A stretch of DNA of 64,000 nt from Uloborus plumipes (lineage: Eukaryota; Arthropoda; Arachnida; Araneae; Uloboridae), in assembly GCA_038373865.1 (NCBI GenBank), contig JAXGGA010003962.1, forward strand, positions 30,690 through 94,689, written 5' to 3'. Positions 36,891-47,815 of the stretch are shown here, one piece after another. The position numbers were made by a program, and so were the translations under genes. Every line of letters starts with the position of its first letter. The stretch's first letter is position 1. The notes below the pieces were generated by a model that saw nothing but the letters and a program-made list of their open reading frames with translations, was not told where the DNA came from and searched no databases.

Positions 36891-37615
36891 CAGTGGCGTA
36901 CTCAGGGGGTGGGCTGATAGGGCTGCAGCCCCCTCCGAAATTATCGAAAAAGGATTTGAAACATTTTAGCTATTACCTCTTTTCTTTCTTCTTTTTTCTA
37001 AAATCGTGACATGAGAAAAAAATTTTGCAGAGAAAATTTAATTATAGGACAAAATTCAAAGAAAGAAAATGAAGAAAAATAAATTCTTTATTTCTTTTTT
37101 TTTTTTTTTTGGCATGTCCAATGTCCATTTTACGGTTTGTCACCGTTTAACTATCTTATAATTCCATTTTGTTCATTTTTATTTCAAATTTCTTTCAGGA
37201 ACACCGATTAATGCTTGTTCATTCATCTGGTTCTGTTCAATACTTTTCAACACATGTAACTGAACCACAACATTAGGAACAATAGTAAAATAAATGGCGA
37301 AATTAATGTTGTTAAAGCACAAATTTGCCAAAATATTGCTTGCACTTGTTGGGTAACCACTACTTTAATTGAGAGAATTTTTCAAATTTTAATTTATCTT
37401 TTTTTGTTTTTATCAAAATGCTTTACTTCTCGGCCACAACAATAATTTTAATGCTAAAAAAACTTAATGATTTATTTTTGTCATCGTAATTTAGCCTCGA
37501 TATCAGAAATTCGAAATAATTTCCTTTCTTAGCTACATTTTTGAGGTGCCCTGCCCTCTTCTCTCCAAGACTCGGCTCAGCCCCCCCTGAAATGATTTGT
37601 TTGCGTACGCCACTG
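36891..37615. mobile_element. hAT element, TSD CTTTCAGA
   Basis: Termini CAGTGGCGTAC and GTACGCCACTG are perfect inverted repeats, followed by G/C-rich blocks (CAGGGGG.. and ..CCCCCCTG). The flanking 8-bp duplication CTTTCAGA (36883-36890, 37616-37623) is perfect. 725 bp, no supported coding sequence. A relative with CAGTGGYGTAACTAY ends is at 58594-59339. Confidence 0.92.
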
Positions 37616-37748
37616 CTTTCAGAGCATAACACATTCACACAAAGAAAAGACAAGGACAGGAGAGAGAAAGCACATTCATGCCCAAGCAGGGACTCGATCC
37701 CGGGACCACATCATCCGTGGCAGACTTCTCTGACCACTAGACAAGTAT
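37616..37748 (-). mobile_element. tRNA-derived SINE (Gly-like head)
   Basis: On the minus strand an A-box-like TAGTGGTCAGA (37729-37739) and a B-box GGATCGAGTCC (37690-37700) are spaced as in a tRNA, with CTGCCAC at the anticodon-loop position, as in tRNA-Gly(GCC). The head is followed by a pyrimidine-rich tail region. It lacks intact acceptor-stem pairing, so a SINE is favoured over a functional tRNA. The hAT element at 36891-37615 is inserted at its 3' side. Confidence 0.6.
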
Positions 37749-37872
37749 TAATCGTTAGTTACATTAATACTCATTAACCCAATTCAAACAGATAATTAAT
37801 GCATGGTATTAACTTAAAAATATACATTAATTAATTACAATTGATAGCCAGATAATTTCCAAACAAATTACC

Positions 37873-37956
37873 GTATTTTTTGCCGTATAAGACGCACTTT
37901 TTCTCCCCAAAATCGGGGGTGGGGGGGGGAGTGACTGCGTCTTATATGGCAAATAC
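37873..37956. mobile_element. 84-bp inverted-repeat MITE
   Basis: GTATTTTTTGCCGTATAAGACGCA at the left and TGCGTCTTATATGGCAAATAC at the right pair over about 20 positions. The loop is G/C-rich with a poly-G run. Similar GTATAAGACGC ends are widespread in animal pogo-like MITEs; the exact family here is not assigned. Confidence 0.6.
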
Positions 37957-38089
37957 AAAAACCCAGATTTTTCTAGATTTGCATCCTTTTAAATTGGGTG
38001 CCTCTTACATGCTGGTGCAGCGAAAAATGCTGTACTTGAAGTAGTAAATAAACCATTGAAAGATTATAAAACTAACCAACTTAATCTGC

Positions 38090-38450
38090 ATATTTTCTAC
38101 ACCATTTCTTCTGAAGGATTTTGTGCATATTTCACCATTGGTCATTTTATATTATTCAGTGTTGTGTCTGTCAGTGAGTCGAGGAAATGATCAAAAACTA
38201 CTACATATATAACTATACTGAAAATCGATTTAATGCAAGTTAATGATGTATTTATCTTTTTCATTTTATTTGCTCTTCATCTTTGCAGATCAATGTCAAA
38301 AGTTTGTCGATCCACAATTGTTTTTAATCTTAAATTTCATTAATTTTGTCTCTTATTTTTGTAATCCCAATACCCATAAAAGGCCTTAAAATGCAGAATT
38401 TTGTACCTATATTTTAAGAAATTTCATGGGGGGACCCCCTTAAATTAAGG
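38090..38450 (+). repeat. Unclassified repeat, copy 1
   Basis: Ordered blocks shared with 53520-53935: CACCATTTCTT, CAGTGTTGTGTYWGTCRGTG, ATGATCAAAMA, AATGTCAA, AAGGCCTYAAAATGC, and an end block of GGGGGGACCCCC versus GGGGGAGAAACCCCC. A weaker match is at about 58940-59010. Non-coding, family unknown. Confidence 0.5.
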
Positions 38451-39842
38451 ATAGTTCAGACTCCATTTAAAGGAGTTAAATACATCCCCTACAAAGAGCA
38501 TTCAAAAGAATTAAACAAAAATACACAAGGAAAGTAAGAGCATTAAAAAAAAACTCAAGAGCAAAACATGGGGGAGAGGGATCAGCAAAACCTATCAACA
38601 CACACATATGTGTATGTTTATGCATCTTTTTTGGGGGGATGGGGGTTAGGGAGGGGGAAATGTACAAAACCGGGCCCTGCCTGAAATGAATTTTTGAATA
38701 CGGCCTTGGTGGCATTATAAAAGCAAAGAAAGAGAACTAGAAAGATGAACATAATGTTAGAGAAGAAACAAGGTGTTCTCCAACGAATTTTTCCTAAACA
38801 GTTCCAAAAATGGAATTTTGAACAAAGAAAGAGAAAGAGATTCAATTTAGAAAAAAAAATCGATTCAGAGTTTTGAAACAAGATTGTATGCCATCTTTAA
38901 AAGAAGGAATAAAGCTCGTGATAGCTTTTTGAAACTGAAGCTCCAAAAATGCAATTTTTGATGATCTTTGATAACGTTATGGAGCTCAAGTGCTTTTCAA
39001 GAGGGAAAATTTTTGAAATTGATGTCCTAAAACAGAAACTTTTGATCAACTTTACCAACGTTACAGCACTCCTCAAGAAAAAATACGCTAATACAGGCAC
39101 CTTTGAAAATTTTCGAAATTGGACTCCTAATCATGTATTTATAGGCCATCTTTGATAAGGGAAGGGATGATGTATTTATAGACTCTCACCCAGAATGTTA
39201 ATGAAACTGAAGTCCTAAAAATGTAATTGTATTTCGTAGATGTTAAGCATCTCCCTGAACTCACTATAGTTGTCTAGTAAATGATAGTTCAGTATATTGT
39301 GTTTTCCATTCTGATTGGTGATCAAAAACCTGGGTATATGAACTGAACAAAAAATGTAATAGAAAATGTGACTCTTTGGAAGAAATTCTGGAAAACATGG
39401 TACTGTTAAAAGGTTAAAGGAAAGGATGGGGTCATGCCCCCACCCCCTACACAATTTTCCAAAAATTGAAATCCTAAAAATGCAATTATAACCAACTTTA
39501 AGTAGAAAAGATAGGGCTTAAATTTAAATTTAAGACATAAAAACTAAGTTATCGAGTAACTTTGATGACAGCAGCGAGAAAGAAATGTCGTTTGATATTT
39601 TCTTCTGAATTTCTTTTGAAATTGAAGTTATGACAAGCATGCAATTTCAGGCTATCTTTGAAGACGTTAAGCGAAGGGATCAAGTTCACAGATAATAAAT
39701 ACTTCAGAAGCTTTTTAAATTTCAGTTCTAAAATTCAATTGTAGACCACCTTTAATAACACTTTATGAAAACAGATAAAGATCAGAACAAACTCCCTCTG
39801 TAAATGCTTCTCATAGATCTCCCAAATCCCCCCCCCCCCCCC
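38451..39842. other. Intergenic stretch, nothing recognised
   Basis: No terminal repeats or supported coding sequence. Phrases such as CTTTGATRACGTT and CTAAAAATGCAATT recur loosely every 100-200 bases (38940-39770), hinting at an old, very diverged tandem repeat. It ends in a poly-C run at about 39830-39843. Confidence 0.4.
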
Positions 39843-39915
39843 CAAGTGTTAGAAATAAGAATACAAGTCTAGGCATCATGATGACGCCTAATAGTCATCC
39901 CCCCTCAAGGGAATA

Positions 39916-40413
39916 CTGTCGGTTAAAAGAAGCATTATTTGATTAAGCGGGGATCTTTAACATTGCGTCTATGGCAGGAAATATCCGGTTCCAAGGTATT
40001 TTATTGCATAGGAGCATAGGACTGTGGTAGCCCGACAAGGAGCTGACTAGTCTCGAGTTCGATCCTAGCTGATCAAAGATCCACCTTCATTAAGTACTAA
40101 TGGTGGCTGGCCAACATAAAATAAGGGTTGTGGTTACAAAGTCCTCCAAGTGAAACGATACCTCTGGGGGTACTAGACCAGGGGTTTGTTTAACCCTTGT
40201 TCTGGATCAAAAAAACAGAGCGTTCTGAGCTAGATCGAATGTCCATCTAAAATGATGCTCATTAAAAAATAAGGCATACTTCGTCTGCCTGAAATCAGGT
40301 AGATATGTCTACTCGGGCTCGGGTACCTGAGTGGTTTCAGAAACAGCAACTTATGCCTATAAGCAGGATAAGGATATTAGTTTAACTGTTACCCGATTAA
40401 GTGGGGCCAACAG
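39916..40413. mobile_element. TA-flanked insertion with CTGTYGG ends
   Basis: CTGTCGG at the left and CCAACAG at the right are short inverted repeats flanked by TA on both sides (39914-39915, 40414-40415). TTTGATTAAGCGGGG near the left and CCGATTAAGTGGGG near the right recall pogo/Tigger-type termini. It interrupts the hAT-like repeat and carries a SINE-like segment. Confidence 0.5.
39990..40250 (+). mobile_element. tRNA-derived SINE-like segment
   Basis: TGGTAGCCCGAC and GAGTTCGATCC (40055-40065) have the order and spacing of tRNA A and B boxes. Downstream body blocks (AATGGTG, GGATCAAAAA.CAGAGC) recur at 57670-57830 without the tRNA-like head. No poly-A tail or flanking duplication was identified. 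Confidence 0.5.
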
Positions 40414-40896
40414 TATAAATTTTTAGGCATCAAAATGAACAACCTAGGTGCAATTTTTAACAAACCAAACAGCTGTATAAATATCAAAAAATAATAAAAT
40501 CAAAATGCTACTAATTACTAATAGCATATTCGAAAAATATCTATAAAATATATACGAAAGCAAATACATTTTAAAGACAAAACCGAATGCCTTAGAAAAT
40601 TAATTTTTCTAATTTATCTTTTGGGTCAATCACAGTTTTAATATGTTAAATCAGGAACAAAAAGCTTCAATATGACCCAAAAGTTTAGGCGTCAATATTT
40701 GATGCCCCGGGTTTAAAAGCTGTGTCAAATTAAAAATTTTTAGCCGCAAAATAAGACTTATGACCATTTATTTCTAACAAGAAAAAAACAAACACGATCT
40801 TCGATGACAGTGAAAAAAGACAAGGTTCTTAAATTCTCCTCCATATTTTTAAAAAGTTGATGTTTTAAAATGCAATTGCAGGCAGTTTCTGGCAAC

Positions 40897-41038
40897 CAGG
40901 CCCGTCATTTGCCCCCCTCTGGCTTTGAGAAATCTATGCATTTTCATATAAATTGGTGTGGTTTTTGTAGTTTTCCGACGAAATTGCAATGTGGGTGCAC
41001 CCTTTGACAACCTCCAAAAATTTGAAATGACGGGCCTG
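40897..41038. mobile_element. hAT MITE, 142 bp, TSD CTGGCAAC
   Basis: Termini CAGGCCCGTCATTT and AAATGACGGGCCTG are perfect 14-bp inverted repeats; the 8-bp duplication CTGGCAAC (40889-40896, 41039-41046) is perfect. A second copy, truncated on its right, is at 49242-49367. Confidence 0.95.
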
Positions 41039-41046
41039 CTGGCAAC

Positions 41047-43971
41047 ATATAAAGTAGTAGTGCTGCTTCAGTCGCTCAGTCATTTTCCTTAACATTAAAA
41101 ATTAAAGAGAGCACGCTACACACAATGTCAGTCAAGCTCTTTACTAGAGACTCGTTCTATTGAAAACTGAAGAAAGTCATACATGCACACCAGGATCATA
41201 CACCCTGTGGAAAATAGTTGCGGACACGGCGACATTGTTCCAGAATCAGAGAGACATTGTGCAGAAAGATTTTTGCGGTTGAAGAAAGACTGAAAGAATA
41301 AGTAAATAAACCATTCTGAAGAACAGTCTTAACAGATTATTCTTCTGTGGAAACAATCCTAATTCCTGTTATTATTGTTCCTATTAGAATATTTTCAGTA
41401 CTTAATGTTTGAAACAGTAAAAGGCTAGCTGCATCAAAGTATCGAGAAAGAGTAGAAATATATCCACAAGAGGATGAAAAATCATTGAAAATTTTTAGTT
41501 GGACAGTAAAAAATCAAGTGAAATAAATTTTGCTATAACTGGGAGTTAGTTTTAAAAACCATGAAGCTATGCAGTATTGAAGTTAACTTTATGACTATAA
41601 TTAGCTTGTAATTACTATAAGATGTTTGCTTATATATTTATAATTGAAGGATGTTCCAGTATTTCAGAAAGAAATTGGTTCCAGAAAATTTGTCGCAGAA
41701 AGTAGAAAAAAATTCTGCCACAGGTATCATACAAAATCCCAATACTATCAAAAGAAAGGGGGGGGGGGCTTAGATTTATATCTCTAATTGATACATAATG
41801 CTGCACTGTTTTAAACAAAAACTTAATTTCATTTATTAATTAACACTAAAAATAAATGAATATTAAAATATCGTGGAAATATCTAGGCAATTACAAACAC
41901 ACAGAAAATAAATATTAGAAGGGGGCTCAATAGAAAAATGTCAAGGACACATTTATTTTCTAAAATTAAAAAGTTTACTGATAATTTCATTTACACTATT
42001 GAATTTTTAGTTTCAAAATATTGAAAATCGTATAAAGCTACTAATTTCACAACAGTGATTTCTCAAATTGACAAGTTGATGAATGTTAAATACGTCTACA
42101 ACATCGTTCTCATTAAATAACAATATTTTTTTCAGTTAACTAGAAATATAAGTTTGCATCAAATTGTAAAAAATAAATCATTTAGAGAAAAGAAAACTGA
42201 ATAAGAAAACAATCATTAGACATGAAAGAAAAAGACATATGTTAAGGGTATTAAATGTAATTCCATAAAAAAACAACAAATAACAAATTAAAACCTAAAC
42301 GATTATTTTCCATGAAATTACGTGAAGAATTTTTGCCTTAGTTTGGTTAAAAATCGTCTGGTTCAAATTGAAAACAAAATTTAATCACATCAAGTTCGAT
42401 GCAATCAATGAACAACGTCCGCATTCTCACAATATTTCCTACCAGAGAGCCAATTGATTATTATTACTCAAAATCGTTCCAAATAAGAACCACAAAACTG
42501 TAGCTATCAATTTTTTTTAAGGGAAGTAAGATCACTTTAAAAAAGGAAAATATGATTTTTAATCACAGAAAATATAACAGGAAACGATAAAGAAAAACAA
42601 CGTCAAATCACTTACCTTTAAAACTGATACAGGACAAGCTATTTACATCTACCAAGCAAACACACAGAAAAGATTCAAACTTCTAGCAGACATAATCTTG
42701 GAAATCAATGGTATATTTGGAGATGGAAACAAGTATTCTCATATCGTCCACGTCCATGGATTAATCTCAAAAAACAATACTAAATATTTACTTCCGAAAC
42801 ACATTAGCATACAATTATAACCCAAGACCAATCTGAGTTGTTTTCAAGCACTTTCGGGATAATTGGTGTGAATAAATAATCAGAGTTTATAAACAGGTTC
42901 ACACTTAAACAAAATTATAGACAACCACCACAAGTTATATACAAATATAATATATTATCACACAAAATGGGACGACAGAAGGAACACAGCTGCTCACGCA
43001 TCGCCTCCCATTGCAATTGGCAGCGAGAAAGCGCGACCTATTGCAACAAAAGCATTCAATGTCTGAATAATACGCGATATTTACAAAGCAGAAATGGAGA
43101 AAGAAATCACTTAAAATAACGCCAAAAGATGTCGCGTCAAGCGTCGTTAAATAGCAAAAACCTGCAATGTTTCCGAAGAGCCGATGTTACAAATGTCATA
43201 TAAAAGAAAATTCATTAAATTACCAGTGCATCAACAAAACAATAATTTTACTTTTCTCCTCTCGTATTATAAATAAAATCATCAAGCAGTAGCGCCACGA
43301 TGGGAGGTCACAGGAGGTCACCGCGATCTCACAAAAATATCTTTGCTCGAAATATTTTGTCTTACTGAAAGTCTAGTTCAGAGAATTAGGAAACATGATT
43401 ACACTATTATATTCTGTAAATACCGGGACACCCCTTCTCATGCATCATGTATAATGTGCCCATTACCATTTTAGCATTCTCTCAAAATTGGGCCTCCATT
43501 TGGCAAATGAACCCTATTCACCTGACGAAAATTACCGTATTCTTTCCCAAATTTTCTGGGTAAGCAATTGAAAACTTAAAAAATAGTGGACAATACAGAA
43601 AATTTTGCCTTCACAATTCTTTTCTAGTCTATAAACCAGCTTTCCAAAATATTCCCATTCCTAGTCCAAGTCCCTCAATTTGGAATCAAAACATGTAAAA
43701 TATAAACTCAAGAACATTCCTTCCCATTTCATTCCCATGTTAAACTTAACGCAACAAAAAAAGGTTATCTACAGCTGCAGTTTTTTAAAACAGAAAAAAC
43801 TTTTAACTTTTAATTTAAGAATATTTTTAGCAAAATAGATTATGTCAGTAAAAGTCGTCTTTATTGGACTTTTCCTTTTCTTGGACAATATAATATTAAA
43901 CTATCTCATTTAACATACATTATCATCAGTATCAAAATGCAATTTAAGGAAAAGAATTTACATTACCACTG
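41047..43971. other. Intergenic stretch, nothing recognised
   Basis: AT-rich, apparently unique sequence with very few long frames. A GC-richer patch at 42960-43170 and a poly-G run at 41758 stand out, but no gene, RNA or bounded repeat could be supported. Confidence 0.5.
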
Positions 43972-43979
43972 CTTAAACC

Positions 43980-44020
43980 TAAGGCCCCTATATAGTTCAT
44001 ATATATATATAGTGGCTCTA
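43980..44020. mobile_element. 41-bp hAT micro-element, TSD CTTAAACC
   Basis: TAAGGCCCCTATATAG and CTATATAG-type TATATAGTGGCTCTA ends are joined by only a short AT spacer, and the unit is flanked by a perfect 8-bp duplication CTTAAACC (43972-43979, 44021-44028). The same terminal sequences bound the 298-bp element at 44184-44481. It is essentially two TIRs with no interior. Confidence 0.75.
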
Positions 44021-44183
44021 CTTAAACCTAAAGCTATTTTATTACTTATGATGCTGAAACGCTTGCATCCTACTCCTACCTTGCCGCCCTATTGTGAATA
44101 TTTCCATGCCGGTGAAAGGGTAATTTCTGGTCTGAAAACTGTAGGGCACACTGGGGCCCAATTCCCCAGAAATCAGGTGGCGC

Positions 44184-44481
44184 TAAGGCCCCTATATAGA
44201 TGAGCCGGCGCATCAAGATTAAGTTTCACCACTTTGGATCCAGCGCGCGTTTGAGTGCTTGAGTGGTTGTCTTTTCTGGCCAGTAATCGCGCTTTGGTAA
44301 TTTTTCACTGTGAGAAATTATTAGCGGCGCGTGGATTTGGCAAAGCTTAGCAATGTGCCAAAACGTTTTTCTGGTAACCTTACTCCGCAACAATGAAATA
44401 TTGAAAGTAAAAGTAAATTAATTGGATCCAAAGTGGTCGAACTTAAGCTTGATGCGTCTGCCTGTCTATATAGCGGCTCTA
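44184..44481. mobile_element. hAT MITE, 298 bp, TSD GGTGGCGC
   Basis: TAAGGCCCCTATATAGATGAG on the left and the complement of TAGAGCCGCTATATAGACAG on the right begin inverted arms of about 65 bp, which extend through CGCATCAAG.TTAAGTT and CCACTTTGGATCC. A perfect 8-bp duplication GGTGGCGC flanks it (44176-44183, 44482-44489). Confidence 0.9.
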
Positions 44482-44670
44482 GGTGGCGCCGGTCCACTTA
44501 TGCAACGATTCAAATTGTTTCTTCTGCGATTTTTCAACAATATATTTATTTTTCATGTGTACTTGTGGTGCGCGAAGGCCGGTGAACCAGAAGTGTTTAT
44601 ATTTCAAGCATAGAGAATATAACATAAAAGGTATTTCAGCAATAGGCAATTCGTAGTTTCTGTCAAAATG

Positions 44671-44771
<101 letters not shown>

Positions 44772-44815
44772 TTGAGCTTTAACATCATGAACTCAAACGA
44801 TGTTTTCGGAATTGA

Positions 44816-45080
44816 CGAATTGCGGTAAGTATGTGGGATCCCGAAGGTCGTGGATCGGGCGTCGGCAGGGACACACACCCGTAAGCCACATTGGTTATCC
44901 GGCAGCCCAACAGATGGCACCTGTATCGCTGATACCGCACAAAGCAATACTGCATGGTGGAGGAGCAAAGGCTGGTTGACGCGACATGTTAACAGACGGC
45001 CAATTCGAAAAAGGATCCACCCGGCGCACATAGGTAGATTTCGCGAATTTAGGCGGCCAAAAACATTTTACAGTGTTAAC
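44816..45080 (+). repeat. Unclassified repeat Y, direct copy
   Basis: Aligns with the reverse complement of 47505-47815: CGAAGGT, GGATC, CGGCAGG.ACACA, CCGT..GCCAC, ATCCGGCA, and the end block CACATAGGTAGATTTCG.GA.TTTAGGCGGCC. The moderate GC content and tRNA-like GATCAAACTCC in the other copy could indicate a SINE; this is unproven. Confidence 0.55.
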
Positions 45081-45406
45081 AGCTTTTAAATGGGGCTTTA
45101 GTAATTAAAAGAGGTTAATGGAACACTGTATCGAGTAAAAAAAAATTAAATATTCTAAAAAAAAATATTCCATACGTGTATCATAGAAAAAAAAAAAAAA
45201 AATTGTAAAAAAAAAACAAGAAATAATAATAATAATAACAATGAAAAGATAACATGAAATGATAATTTTATACAAAGTTATTAATTAAAAAAATGATGTG
45301 TCGGAGTACTATATTTCATTTTAGGTCTCATTTGGATCCCCAGGCAAAACATTGCAATAGTTTCGTTTAAAAAAGATTTATGTGAGGTTTTCCTGATTGG
45401 CATCAA

Positions 45407-45655
45407 CTACTTAACAATGGATCTAATGATAATAATAATCTGTGAAAAATATCTAAGTTGCACTCTTCGCTTCTCCAAGTTGCACTTGGTTTCAAGCGGA
45501 ATCTCAAAGGTTCCACCTAACCAAGAACTATTATTTTTTTCGAAAAACTCTTTATTTTTATGTGCTATCAACCATCTTTGTTTCATTTGCGATTTAATGT
45601 ATGAAAATTTATGCTTAAGAGTTTTTTTATTGTCTTCTGTATCATTATAGCGCAT
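45407..45655 (-). pseudogene. Possible mobile-element protein remnant
   Basis: A minus-strand frame reads WLIAHKNKEFFEKNNSSWLG and then GTFEIPLETKCNLEKRRVQL. The order of a charged helix, WL, a short proline-containing strand and a basic KRR run resembles N-terminal parts of poorly characterised mobile-element proteins in invertebrates, but I cannot name a family and the match is only by eye. It is short, lacks a convincing start, and lies among other repeats. It may equally be a chance frame; the opposite strand is also open over 45417-45650. Confidence 0.25.
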
Positions 45656-46097
45656 CAGTAAAGTAATTCTCTAAATAATCCAATTTCTCATCAAAAGAAA
45701 GTAAGTTTTGTCCCTGCGCCTGCATTAGGTTAAATAAATATTTCTCCGTCACTGCCTTCACGCCAGAGGTATTTGATGACCACAAAACAAAGAAAACTAT
45801 ACTTCAGAAGCGTTAGAAAAAATATTTTTTTTTCTTATTTTTTTTTTGCAAAAAATCTTTGATTAAGGATTTTTCTGAGATTTGCCCGGTTTCTAGCGGC
45901 AATTTTTTTTTTTTTACTATAATACTAAGATCCTGTTTATACCGTAAAAGAGAAAAAAAAAAAACAGGTAGGACGGACCCTGAAGTATAGTTAAAACTCT
46001 TGAGAAATCGAAAATCGATGATAAATTTGTACAAAAAACCTCTTGTCTTACGAGTGAAAAAAAAAATGACAATCTGTAATATAACGTCATTATTATA

Positions 46098-46950
46098 CAG
46101 TGAACTCTCACTTATGCACCGCCTCATTTATGCTCCTTTTTTCACGACTATTTTCAGTTGTCCCTGCACATTCCATAGTAATATAATGATAATTTCATTC
46201 GTTTGTGCGTCGCTCTAAAGATAAATATTTCACTTATGCGCCGCATTTTTCGTAAAATACAAACAATTTATATTTTCAATTACAAAATGAGCATGTTTCT
46301 TCACTTTCCTCCTTAATCTTTCGCTTTTATTGCTCTCGGAAGGCAATTTTTATACATGAACAAAATTTCGGAGAGGGACAAATCTCTATTATGGATCGTT
46401 TTAAAGGGATCAGTTTGTGATTAGGTATGCTACTATTTATGTTTTAACCTTATAATTGTAGTTAGTTTACAGTGGTTGCCAAACCGTAGTAATATAACCA
46501 TTTTCTATAGACACATTCTAATTCATGCTCTCATTAGAACTTATGTTGCATTTTAGGCAAGAATACGAACAATCGCAACTCACCATTGCAATCGCAAATT
46601 CCCAAATTTGGATAAGTTGCAATCGCTCTAAATGCTAATCGCACTGACGTCACTACGGGTGGAGCCAATAAGAGCTCACAAGCAGTCCGCGATCTCCTCT
46701 TATTCGCCAAGTAGGCTGTGACGTTTTATCTAGCTCGTTTTTCATAGGCAAACGTCACGCTGACGTCACGATGTTTTTATCAAGAAACGTTCTAATGTAA
46801 TTCACTTCCAGTAGCGATTGCAATATGCGATCTCCTGTTTCACTCGAATTCCTGCCTTAGACTTTTAAATAGGCTTTTTCACATATGCTCTCATTTATGC
46901 TGGCTTTTTCTATCGGTCCCTTGGGCCGACGCATAAATGAGAGTTCACTG
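46098..46950. mobile_element. pogo/Tigger-like element, TA duplication
   Basis: Termini CAGTGAACTCTCACTTATGC and GCATAAATGAGAGTTCACTG are near-perfect 20-bp inverted repeats, flanked by TA (46096-46097, 46951-46952). Subterminal TTATGC repeats occur inside. No transposase frame is present. It is interrupted by the Harbinger MITE at 46556-46856, so its own length is about 550 bp. Confidence 0.85.
46556..46856. mobile_element. PIF/Harbinger-type MITE, copy 2
   Basis: 301 bp, same family as 11318-11620, with a decayed left terminus (GGCAAGAATACG) and right terminus GAATTCCTGCC. The flanking triplet TTA is duplicated (46553-46555, 46857-46859), the PIF/Harbinger signature. It is nested inside the pogo-like element. 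Confidence 0.85.
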
Positions 46951-47036
46951 TATATAGTTTTAAAGATTCATACCTGAATTATGTGAATCCATCACTTTCA
47001 TTGAGGTAATTACCTTCACAAAAAAATATGGACTTA

Positions 47037-47337
47037 GGCAGGGATTCAAGTGAAACAGGCTATCACAATACAATCGCTACTGGAAATGAATTACATTAGA
47101 ACGTTTCTTGATAAAAACATTGTGACGTCAGCGTGACGTTTGCCTATGAAAAACGAGCTAGATAAAACGTCACAGGCCTACTTGGCGAATAAAAGGAGAT
47201 CGCTGAGTGTTTGTGAGCTCTTATTGGCTCCACCCGTAGTGACGTCATGCCAAGTTAAGTTGATGATAATGTAATTCACTTCCAGTAGCGATTGTAATTC
47301 GAAGCGATCGCAGTGCTGTTTCACTTGAATCCCTGCC
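47037..47337. mobile_element. PIF/Harbinger-type MITE, copy 3
   Basis: 301 bp, opposite orientation to copy 2, with intact termini GGCAGGGATTCAAGTGAA and its complement TTCACTTGAATCCCTGCC. TTA flanks both sides (47034-47036, 47338-47340). The interior is collinear with the other two copies. Confidence 0.9.
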
Positions 47338-47504
47338 TTAGTAACAAAAGTTGCACAGAGAGCGTCGAGAACTGTAACGTACAAAAGGGACGGATGTCAA
47401 GCTTCGACTACCTGTAAATAATTCATGGCACATGGCCCAAGGGTGGGGATAGTTAGGATAGATTACTGGAAGTGTCTTCTAACAGTACCGGTCAAAGTTT
47501 TACG

Positions 47505-47815
47505 GCTAAGTTGACTTTCAAAATAACTTTTGGCCGCCTAAATCGTCGAAATCTACCTATGTGCGGCGACTACGGTCCTTAAAAGAAACATACAGTAATA
47601 TGTCATTCCCCCCCCCCCCCAAAAAAAAAAGTCTTGAAAAGAGCACAGATAACAGAAATCAAAATGAAGTTTACTTTGCAAAAAAAAAAAAGAGAAGGAT
47701 GGAACCACCTGATGAGTTGCCGGATGACGAAGGTGGAGCACGGAATTGTGTTCCTGCCGGAGTTTGATCCGGGCACCTTCGTGATGGTAACCCCCTTTCC
47801 ATAGGCGGGTGGTAC
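47505..47815 (-). repeat. Unclassified repeat Y, inverted copy
   Basis: Reverse-complement relative of 44816-45080, about 2.5 kb away. The end block complementary to CACATAGGTAGATTTCG is at 47547-47563. A poly-C/poly-A stretch (about 47608-47632) interrupts the similarity. Frames here (47553-47852 minus, 47561-47767 plus) are not supported as genes. Confidence 0.5.

Larger units (their letters stand above)
39843..40783. mobile_element. hAT-like element (CAGTGTTAGAAATA family), with insertion
   Basis: The left end (C)AAGTGTTAGAAATAAG and right end TTATTTCTAACA are inverted, and internal blocks (AAGTCTAGGC, TTTAGGCGTCAA, GGGTTTAAAAG, CGCAAAATAAGACT, GACCATTTATTTC) match the compact 268-bp copy at 61629-61896. 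About 500 bp of extra sequence (39916-40413) is a separate insertion. A clean target duplication is not visible next to the poly-C run. Confidence 0.6.

Noticed and set aside
37681..37748. Functional tRNA-Gly gene
   Set aside because: The acceptor stem does not pair and a SINE-like tail follows; called a SINE head.
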